Shown here: positions 1 through 5,294 of the stretch, one piece after another | How positions within the stretch are numbered: the first letter of the stretch is position 1 | How the letters are laid out: every line of letters starts with the position of its first letter | NCBI GenBank assembly: GCA_013043915.1 | Contig: JABEVH010000227.1 | Span: 1 to 5,838, forward strand | Source of the DNA: Pseudomonadales bacterium | GTDB lineage: Bacteria > Pseudomonadota > Gammaproteobacteria > Pseudomonadales > Moraxellaceae | Direction of reading: 5' to 3' | Length of the DNA stretch: 5,838 nucleotides | Made by a program: the position numbers and the translations under genes | Notes under the pieces: generated by a model | Told to the model about the DNA's origin: nothing | The model's database searches: none | Seen by the model: only the letters and a program-made list of their open reading frames with translations

Positions 1-771
1 AACTACTTCACGTTGCCAGGGCTCCAGCAGAGGCGCATTTTTTTCTATGAAATAAAGAAGATTCTCTTGCGGTTCAGCAGGGAAACGGCGCCGCGCCGCG
101 GCTTCCTCTTCCTGATTGGCTTTAAGAGGGATGGTGCGCCAGAGTATGTTCACCTGTTGCTGCAACAGGACTTCACGTTCCTCTTGTCGTTGCTGTTCCT
201 CGGCCGCAGAAATAGGGTAAGGGCGCTTATAGCGGTCAACGCCGTAATGCATAAGGGCATGGCAGGAATCAAGCAAAAGCTCAACTTCAGCTTTGCCATG
301 GCGTTCTTCACAACGTTGAATGTAGTGTCGGGCAAAAACCAGATAATCGACGATGCTGCTGGCATCGGTCCAGCTGCGGAACAGGTAGTTACCTTTAAAA
401 AAAGAATTATGGCCGTAGCAGGCGTGCGCTATCACCAGGGCCTGCATGGTCATGGTGTTCTCTTCCATCAGATAAGCTACACAGGGGTTAGAATTGATAA
501 CAATTTCGTAAGCTAACCCCATCTGACCGCGTTGGTAAGCCTGATCTATCGATACAAAATGTTTACCAAAAGACCAGTGGTTGTAGTTGATCGGCATGCC
601 CACGGAAGCATAAGCATCCATCATTTGTTCTGACGTGATCACTTCAATCTGGTTAGGATAGGTATCTAGCTGATAGCGTTTTTGTGCCAGTCGCCCGATT
701 TCTTCATCGTAGCGGGCAAGCAGATCAAAGGTCCATTCAGAACTGGTGGAAATGGGTTTGCGTCGTGCCAT
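1..771 (-). CDS. spoVR: SpoVR family protein (YcgB-like), N-terminal 257 residues; 3' end beyond the window
   Basis: The frame is open from ATG at 771 to the window edge and codes for the first 257 residues. E. coli YcgB, about 510 residues, is the remembered family standard, so roughly half is present. Seen directly: WTFDLL near residues 13-18, LDTYPNQIEVITSEQMMDAY at 35-54, INYNHWSFGKHF at 61-72, LAYEIVINSNPCVAYLMEEN at 86-105, HACYGHNSFF at 116-125, FRSWTDASSIVDYL at 131-144, and EPQENLLYFIEKNAPLLEPW at 233-252. These blocks are the family hallmark. There is no signal peptide or membrane segment, so it is probably cytoplasmic. SpoVR was named for a Bacillus sporulation (spore cortex) phenotype; the biochemical activity is unknown. 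The conserved His116-x4-His121 pair and Glu103/Glu104 could bind metal, which is inference. It starts 9 bp after the yeaH-type stop and is surely the third gene of the prkA unit. Family assignment is very secure; molecular function is open. Confidence 0.96.
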   Translation of the reverse strand, partial: MARRKPISTSSEWTFDLLARYDEEIGRLAQKRYQLDTYPNQIEVITSEQMMDAYASVGMPINYNHWSFGKHFVSIDQAYQRGQMGLAYEIVINSNPCVAYLMEENTMTMQALVIAHACYGHNSFFKGNYLFRSWTDASSIVDYLVFARHYIQRCEERHGKAEVELLLDSCHALMHYGVDRYKRPYPISAAEEQQRQEEREVLLQQQVNILWRTIPLKANQEEEAAARRRFPAEPQENLLYFIEKNAPLLEPWQREVV

Positions 772-775
772 CGTG

Positions 776-782
776 CCTCCTC
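776..782 (-). promoter_or_regulatory. Ribosome-binding site of spoVR
   Basis: GAGGAGG ends 4 nt before the spoVR ATG (769-771) and overlaps the TGA stop of the preceding gene (781-783). The near-consensus Shine-Dalgarno sequence fixes the spoVR start. Its overlap with the upstream stop codon implies that ribosomes finishing the DUF444 gene can feed directly into spoVR. Confidence 0.85.
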
Positions 783-2055
783 AGGCTGCCGCGCCCTGTT
801 TACGAGCAAACAGCTCTCGGAATACCGGATAAATATCGCGCCCATCGATGATCTGCTGCATGGCAAAACTGCCTGGATACGCCTCTTCAACGCCCGCATA
901 GGCATGCCACAAGGCCTGATGTTCGCGCGGCGTAATTTCTATATAGGCGTAATACTGTACCCAAGGCATGATTTGCTCGCGTAGCAAACTTTGACATAAG
1001 GGAGAATCATCATTCCAGTTGTCGCCATCTGAAGCCTGGGCAGCATAAATATTCCAGGCATCTGCCGGATAGCGCTTATCCATGATCGATTTCATCAACT
1101 CTAAAGCACTGCTGACGATGGTACCTCCCGTTTCGCGCGAATAAAAAAACTCCTCTTCATCGACTTCTTTAGCACTGGTGTGATGGCGGATGAAAACAAC
1201 ATCAATTCGCTGATAATTCCGTTTCAAAAAAAGATAGAGCAGGATGAAGAAGCGCTTAGCTAATTCCTTGGTTTCCTGGTTCATCGAGCCCGAAACATCC
1301 ATCAGGCAAAACATGACAGCCTGAGCGGTAGGCTTGGGTACCTTGATGTGATGATTAAAGCGCAGATCCAGAGTGTCAATAAAGGGGATACGCAGTAGAC
1401 GGCCGCGCAGCCGCTCAATCTCTTCTTCGAGCACCTGCCTTTTTGTCGAAAACTCAGCATCCTGTGGTAGTTGCGCCAGGGATGCTTCGAGTTCCCTGAG
1501 TTTGTGCCTATGGCTGCTGCCTAACGCAATGCGGCGTGCCGAAGCCTGACGCAGGCTGCGCACAATATTGATTTTTGACGGCGTGCCACTGCTGACGATA
1601 CCTGCCTTTTGCCACTGGAAAGTCTCAACACCTGCTAGTTGTCGTTTTAGCAAGCGAGGCAGTTCCAGATCTTCAAACAGAAAATTGAGAAATTCCTCCT
1701 GGGAAATAGTGAAGACAAATTCATCTTCCCCCTCACCCTGATCGGAAGCCTGTCCCTGTCCCTGCCCTCCACCACCACCATCAGGGCGAGGCACACGGTC
1801 ACCACGGACATATTCATGGTTGCCAGGGTGTACCTGGCGACGTTCGCCACCTTGACCATGATGAAAAACAGGCTCGGATATATCGCGGGTTGGAATGGAA
1901 ATGGAGTCACCACGATCAATATCCGTGATGGAACGCCGGCTCACTGCTTCCGTAACTGCTCCCTTGATTTGTGACTTGTAACGTTCCAGAAACCGTTGAC
2001 GGTTGATGGTGCTACGGTGTCGTCCATTCAGGCGCCGATCAATAATGTAGCTCAT
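781..2055 (-). CDS. yeaH: DUF444 / YeaH family protein with VWA domain
   Basis: The 424-residue product is close to E. coli YeaH (about 427). Seen directly: a basic N-terminus (IDRRLNGRHRSTINRQRFLE, residues 5-24), ISIPTRDISEP at 52-62 and HPGNH at 76-80. A Gly/Gln/acidic linker follows at about 93-112, then DEFVFTISQEEFL at 111-123. A charged, probably helical or coiled stretch spans about 183-222. The C-terminal half is a von Willebrand factor A fold: VMFCLMDVSGSM at 247-258 holds the MIDAS motif DxSxS (Asp253, Ser255, Ser257), ETGGTIVSSAL at 308-318 supplies the conserved Thr, and ASDGDNW at 341-347 supplies a late Asp. The protein should therefore bind a divalent cation and a protein partner. 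No signal peptide is seen, so it is likely cytoplasmic. The gene sits 15 bp after prkA and 9 bp before spoVR. Known of the family: in E. coli yeaH is co-transcribed with yeaG and induced in stress and stationary phase. Acting as a partner of the PrkA ATPase is an inference by analogy with MoxR/VWA pairs. Confidence 0.96.
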   Translation of the reverse strand: MSYIIDRRLNGRHRSTINRQRFLERYKSQIKGAVTEAVSRRSITDIDRGDSISIPTRDISEPVFHHGQGGERRQVHPGNHEYVRGDRVPRPDGGGGGQGQGQASDQGEGEDEFVFTISQEEFLNFLFEDLELPRLLKRQLAGVETFQWQKAGIVSSGTPSKINIVRSLRQASARRIALGSSHRHKLRELEASLAQLPQDAEFSTKRQVLEEEIERLRGRLLRIPFIDTLDLRFNHHIKVPKPTAQAVMFCLMDVSGSMNQETKELAKRFFILLYLFLKRNYQRIDVVFIRHHTSAKEVDEEEFFYSRETGGTIVSSALELMKSIMDKRYPADAWNIYAAQASDGDNWNDDSPLCQSLLREQIMPWVQYYAYIEITPREHQALWHAYAGVEEAYPGSFAMQQIIDGRDIYPVFRELFARKQGAAA

Positions 2056-2059
2056 CCTG

Positions 2060-2066
2060 CCTCCTC
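2060..2066 (-). promoter_or_regulatory. Ribosome-binding site of the DUF444 gene
   Basis: GAGGAGG lies 4 nt before the ATG at 2053-2055, within the 15-bp gap after the prkA stop (2071-2073). It is as strong as the spoVR site and supports the chosen start, which also matches the usual family N-terminus (MxxxIDRRLNG). Confidence 0.85.
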
Positions 2067-2070
2067 GCCA

Positions 2071-3993
2071 TTACTGCGATTTGCGTACACGCAAGTACCA
2101 TTCCGAGAGCAGACGTACCTGCTTTTCGGTATAGCCTCGTTCAACCATGCGACGGACAAAATCCTGGTGTTTTTGCTGATCGGCCTTGGATGCCTTGGGG
2201 TTAAAAGAGATGACAGGCAGTAATTCCTCGGTATTGGAGAACATCTTCTTTTCGATGACGGCACGGAGTTTTTCATAAGACAACCAACTCGGGTTACGTC
2301 CGCTGTTGCCGGCACGTGCCCGTAAAACAAAGTTGACCACTTCGTTGCGGAAGTCCTTGGGGTTGGATATCCCAGCTGGTTTCTCGATTTTCTCCAGTTC
2401 TTCATTAAGACTCTGTCGGTTCAGTATTTCGCCGGTATCAGGGTCACGATACTCCTGATCCTGAATCCAGAAATCAGCGTACATGACATAACGATCGAAA
2501 ATGTTCTGTCCATATTCGGAGTACGACTCCAGATAGGCAGTCTGTATTTCCTTGCCGATGAATTCAACATAGCGTGGAGCTAAGAACTCTTTCAAAAACC
2601 CTAAGTACCGCTCATGCACGTCCTTGGGGAACTGTTCCTGCTCAATCTGGGTTTCAAGTACATGCAACAAATGCACAGGGTTGGCTGCAACCTCAGCATG
2701 GTCGTAGTTGAATACACGTGAAAGGATCTTAAAAGCAAATCGGGTGGATAGACCGTTCATGCCTTCATCGACGCCAGCAGAATCGCGGTATTCCTGATAA
2801 GACTTGGCCTTAGGGTCGGTATCTTTGAGGTTTTCTCCATCGTAGATGCGCATTTTGGAAAAAATAGAAGAATTTTCTGGTTGTTTAAGCCGAGACAAAA
2901 CGCAGAACTGTGCCAGCATCCGCAAGGTATCAGGTGCACAGGATGCCTGGCTTAAGGAGGAGTTATCCAGCAGTTTCTGGTAAATGGCAATTTCCTCACT
3001 GACGCGCAGGCAGTAAGGAACTTTCACGATATAAATACGATCGATAAAGGCTTCGTTATTCTTGTTGTTGCGGAACGTCTGCCACTCAGCTTCGTTGGAA
3101 TGGGCGAGCACTATGCCGTCGAAGGGAATGGATCCGATAGCTTCCGTGCCATTGTAGTTTCCTTCCTGGGTTGCAGTCAGCAAAGGGTGCAGCACTTTAA
3201 TAGGAGCTTTAAACATCTCTACAAACTCTAGCAAGCCGCGATTGGCCTTGCAGAGTCCACCGGAGAAGGCATAGGCATCGGGATCGTTTTGGGCAAAATC
3301 TTCGAGACGGCGTATATCCACTTTACCGACCAAGGAAGAAATGTCCTGGTTATTCTCATCACCCGGTTCAGTTTTAGCGACGGCAATCTGATCCAAGATG
3401 GAAGGACAACGTTTGACTACTCTGAACTTTTCGATATCGCCGCCAAATTCGTGCAGGCGTTTCATCGCCCAGGGTGACATGATGGTTCGCAGATAACGCC
3501 TGGGAATACCGTATTCTTCCAGAAGTATCTGGCCATCTTCGCTATCATCAAATAGGCACAAAGGCGATTCATTAACCGGGCTTCCCTCAATGGCATAGAA
3601 GGGATATTTTTCAATCAGTGCCTTGAGACGTTCTGCCAGAGAAGATTTGCCGCCACCGACAGGCCCTAGCAAGTACAAAATCTGTTTCTTTTCTTCCAGT
3701 CCCTGTGCTGCATGGCGGAAGTAAGAAACAATTTGTTCTATGCATTCTTCCATCCCATAAAATTCAGCGAATGCCGGATAGCGTTTGATGATCTTATTAG
3801 AAAAAATACGAGACAGTACGGAATCGCGGGCAGTATCCACGAGTTCAGGCTCACCGATGGCCAAAAGCAGACGCTCAGCGGCCGTTGCGTAGGCAGTCGG
3901 GTCATCTCGGCAGATCGACAAATAGTCTCTTAGACTTAAGGTTTCTTCCCGTGCCCGAGCATAACGATGCTGAAAATGGTCGAATATGGACAT
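2071..3993 (-). CDS. prkA: PrkA family AAA-type ATPase / serine protein kinase (YeaG-like)
   Basis: The 640-residue product is close to E. coli YeaG (about 644). Seen directly: an N-terminal helical part with SLRDYLSICRDDPTAYATAA at 20-39, and Walker A GPVGGGKSS at 110-118 (Lys116, Ser117). These are followed by GSPVNESPLCLFD at 137-149, GGLCKANRGLLEFVEMFKAP at 245-264 (Walker-B-like acidic region), FDGIVLAHSNEAEW at 291-304 (sensor-1-like Asn300) and FIDRIYIVKVPYCLRVSEE at 316-334 (candidate arginine finger). The C-terminal part (about 400-640) carries the PrkA-specific domain, with MNGLSTRFAFKILSRVFNYD at 412-431 and YVMYADFWIQDQEYRDPDTG at 502-521. No membrane segment is visible. Known of the family: PrkA proteins have been described as serine kinases, and the Bacillus protein more recently as an ATP-dependent protease; E. 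coli YeaG is tied to nitrogen starvation and stationary phase. Which activity applies here cannot be read from sequence. It is the first gene of the three-gene unit, after the longest gap in the window. Confidence 0.97.
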   Translation of the reverse strand: MSIFDHFQHRYARAREETLSLRDYLSICRDDPTAYATAAERLLLAIGEPELVDTARDSVLSRIFSNKIIKRYPAFAEFYGMEECIEQIVSYFRHAAQGLEEKKQILYLLGPVGGGKSSLAERLKALIEKYPFYAIEGSPVNESPLCLFDDSEDGQILLEEYGIPRRYLRTIMSPWAMKRLHEFGGDIEKFRVVKRCPSILDQIAVAKTEPGDENNQDISSLVGKVDIRRLEDFAQNDPDAYAFSGGLCKANRGLLEFVEMFKAPIKVLHPLLTATQEGNYNGTEAIGSIPFDGIVLAHSNEAEWQTFRNNKNNEAFIDRIYIVKVPYCLRVSEEIAIYQKLLDNSSLSQASCAPDTLRMLAQFCVLSRLKQPENSSIFSKMRIYDGENLKDTDPKAKSYQEYRDSAGVDEGMNGLSTRFAFKILSRVFNYDHAEVAANPVHLLHVLETQIEQEQFPKDVHERYLGFLKEFLAPRYVEFIGKEIQTAYLESYSEYGQNIFDRYVMYADFWIQDQEYRDPDTGEILNRQSLNEELEKIEKPAGISNPKDFRNEVVNFVLRARAGNSGRNPSWLSYEKLRAVIEKKMFSNTEELLPVISFNPKASKADQQKHQDFVRRMVERGYTEKQVRLLSEWYLRVRKSQ

Positions 3994-4086
3994 GCTGCAT
4001 TCCTCACCCCATGGTCTTATCTATCAGACTAGACCCAATAGCTCGGGCTGGATATACCTAGGTTACAGTTTTTAACGATGAGGGGC
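3994..4086 (-). promoter_or_regulatory. apaH-prkA intergenic region, probable promoter and leader of the prkA unit
   Basis: This 93-bp gap is the only one above 20 bp in the window, and it precedes a co-oriented three-gene unit, so a promoter is likely here (inference). On the minus strand a TATATC hexamer at 4051-4056 matches four of six bases of a sigma-70/sigma-S -10 box, but no good -35 lies at standard spacing and no extended TG is present. No clear sigma-54 -24/-12 pair was seen. Two small, mutually exclusive hairpins can be drawn (4033-4048 and 4013-4035). Neither is followed by a T-run, so there is no obvious terminator for the apaH transcript. E. coli yeaG is sigma-S dependent; similar control here is plausible but not shown. 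Confidence 0.4.
4001..4005 (-). promoter_or_regulatory. Ribosome-binding site of prkA
   Basis: GAGGA ends 7 nt before the ATG at 3991-3993, normal spacing for a moderate Shine-Dalgarno site. It is weaker than the GAGGAGG sites of the two downstream genes. A nearer ATG at 3998-4000 directly abuts the site and is out of frame, so it is not a credible start. Confidence 0.7.
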
Positions 4087-4914
4087 TTAGGCAGGTTCTC
4101 CGCCGAGCTGACAAGGCAGGCTGTATAGCTGCATGGCGTTGAGTTCAAGGGCGGTCAAAGAGCCTCCCCATACACAGCCTGTATCCAGAGCATGAACTTG
4201 CAAGGGGGTATGACCGGGCTCTAGTGTGGACCAGTGACCAAAGATCAGATGTTGATTTTCCCAGTCCTGATGTGGCCAGGAAAACCAGGGAGCATAACCT
4301 TCCGGCATATCGGTCAGCCCTGTTTTATGGTGGAACTCGAGCTTTCCCATAGCGGTGCAGATGCGCATGCGCGTCAAGTAATTGATAATGGCGCGGATGC
4401 GTGGCATGCCCTGCAAGTCCTCATGCCAGCAGTCAGGCTGGTTGCCGTAGAGCTTGCGTAGCAATTTATCGCGCAAATCACCGCGCAGCACCGATTCAAC
4501 CTCAGCCGCATAGCGGCGAGCATCGCTTAAGCTCCAGCATGGAGGAATGCCGGCATGGGTTAGCACAACCTGATGCGAGGGTGATTCCAGCAACATGGGA
4601 CGTGAGCTCAACCAGTCGATAAGTTCTTGTCGATCAGCAGCATTTAACATTCGATCCAGTCGGTCCTTGGGATTGGCGCGTGCATGACCGTGAAAAGCTG
4701 CCAGAAGGTGTAGGTCATGATTACCCAGTACGCTATCAGCAGAAGATCCCATACGAAAAATATGCCTTAGCGTTGCCAGGGAGTCAGGGCCACGATTGAC
4801 CAAGTCGCCAGCGAACCAGACTTTGTCGCGACTGATGGAAAAATCTACCAGATCAAGTAAAGCCCGCAGCGAAGCATAGCAGCCCTGAACATCTCCGATG
4901 ACATAATGCGCCAT
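4087..4914 (-). CDS. apaH: Bis(5'-nucleosyl)-tetraphosphatase, symmetrical (Ap4A hydrolase)
   Basis: ApaH splits Ap4A symmetrically into two ADP, keeping dinucleoside polyphosphates low; loss or inactivation raises Ap4A under oxidative or disulfide stress and also affects Np4 capping of RNA (known of the family). The 275-residue protein is near the usual length (E. coli about 280). Seen directly are the metallophosphoesterase motifs in order: GDVQGC at 7-12, GDLVNRGPDS at 36-45, GNHDLHLL at 64-71, and THAGIPP at 119-125 (metal ligand His120). These are followed by the ApaH-typical WFSW-type region at 210-213, FGHWST at 225-230 and DTGCVWGG at 244-251. All expected metal-binding residues are present, so the enzyme should be active with a divalent metal pair. 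It is cytoplasmic, with no signal peptide. The start ATG shares a base with the apaG stop (TGATG), and no clear Shine-Dalgarno sequence precedes it, suggesting translation coupled to apaG. Confidence 0.98.
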   Translation of the reverse strand: MAHYVIGDVQGCYASLRALLDLVDFSISRDKVWFAGDLVNRGPDSLATLRHIFRMGSSADSVLGNHDLHLLAAFHGHARANPKDRLDRMLNAADRQELIDWLSSRPMLLESPSHQVVLTHAGIPPCWSLSDARRYAAEVESVLRGDLRDKLLRKLYGNQPDCWHEDLQGMPRIRAIINYLTRMRICTAMGKLEFHHKTGLTDMPEGYAPWFSWPHQDWENQHLIFGHWSTLEPGHTPLQVHALDTGCVWGGSLTALELNAMQLYSLPCQLGGEPA

Positions 4915-4916
4915 CA
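4912..4916 (-). promoter_or_regulatory. TGATG stop-start overlap coupling apaG to apaH
   Basis: Reading the minus strand, the apaG stop TGA (4914-4916) and apaH start ATG (4912-4914) share one A. The 20 bases before it, which encode the ApaG tail VPRTLH, contain no purine-rich Shine-Dalgarno match. Reinitiation by ribosomes ending apaG is the likely route to apaH translation (inference). Confidence 0.65.
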
Positions 4917-5294
4917 GTGTAGTGTCCGTGGTACAGCAAGCGTAAAGGCTGGGATAGCCAATTCAAAACTGGCTCCATGGTCATCCATCAGTCGGTAGGA
5001 CCCCTGCATTCTGCCTACGGGTGTGGGCAGAATGGCTCCACTGCTGTAACGGTAGCTGCTGCCCGGAGCAAGGTAGGGTTGTTCGCCCACGACACCTTCT
5101 CCTCTGACCTCCTGGACACGGTCTTGGCCATCAGTAATATGCCAGTAGCGGCTCAATAGCCGAGCGCCCGTAAGCCCTCGGTTAGTGAGCAAAATCTCGT
5201 ATGCAAATACATAATGTCGGGCTTCAGGTACCGATTGCTCGGCCATGAAGGACACTTTGACTTCAATGGAAATGTCGTGTTCAGGCAGTTCCAT
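4914..5294 (-). CDS. apaG: ApaG protein (DUF525 domain)
   Basis: ApaG is a small cytoplasmic protein with a fibronectin-III-like beta-sandwich, encoded beside apaH in many proteobacteria; its precise role is unsettled. Seen directly, numbering from the chosen start: IEVKVSF at 10-16, YVFAYEILLTNRG at 28-40, ARLLSRYWHITDG at 44-56, VRGEGVVGEQPYLAPG at 63-78 (the glycine-rich GxGxxG block), YSSGAILPTPVGRMQGSY at 83-100 and PAFTLAVP at 115-122. This one domain fills the protein. I chose ATG at 5292-5294 (126 residues) because E. coli ApaG has about 125 residues, the N-terminus then aligns, and GGAG sits 4 nt upstream. Upstream in-frame starts at 5324 (ATG) and 5333 (TTG) would add 10 or 13 residues (CAWSTGWSN-like) that do not resemble the family. 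The gene overlaps the rsmA end by 14 nt and touches apaH by one base. Confidence 0.95.
   Translation of the reverse strand: MELPEHDISIEVKVSFMAEQSVPEARHYVFAYEILLTNRGLTGARLLSRYWHITDGQDRVQEVRGEGVVGEQPYLAPGSSYRYSSGAILPTPVGRMQGSYRLMDDHGASFELAIPAFTLAVPRTLH

Noticed and set aside
13..516. 167-codon open frame on the plus strand
   Set aside because: It is antisense to the conserved SpoVR coding sequence, has no family-like motif and no Shine-Dalgarno site, and starts and stops arbitrarily inside spoVR.
1647..1919. 90-codon alternative minus-strand frame inside the DUF444 gene
   Set aside because: It lies in another frame of a gene whose whole length matches its family; its residues look like a shifted reading of the Gly-rich linker region.
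2052..2405. 117-codon minus-strand frame overlapping the prkA 3' end
   Set aside because: It is a frame-shifted reading of the conserved PrkA C-terminal domain, which is intact in the main frame. No sign of a real nested gene.
4033..4048. Hairpin GCCCGA-GCTA-TTGGGT as a terminator of the apaH transcript
   Set aside because: The stem is only 6 bp with two G-U pairs and is not followed by a run of T on the minus strand.
4234..4622. Two overlapping plus-strand frames opposite apaH
   Set aside because: They are antisense shadows of a gene with all metallophosphoesterase motifs; their products show no recognisable domain.
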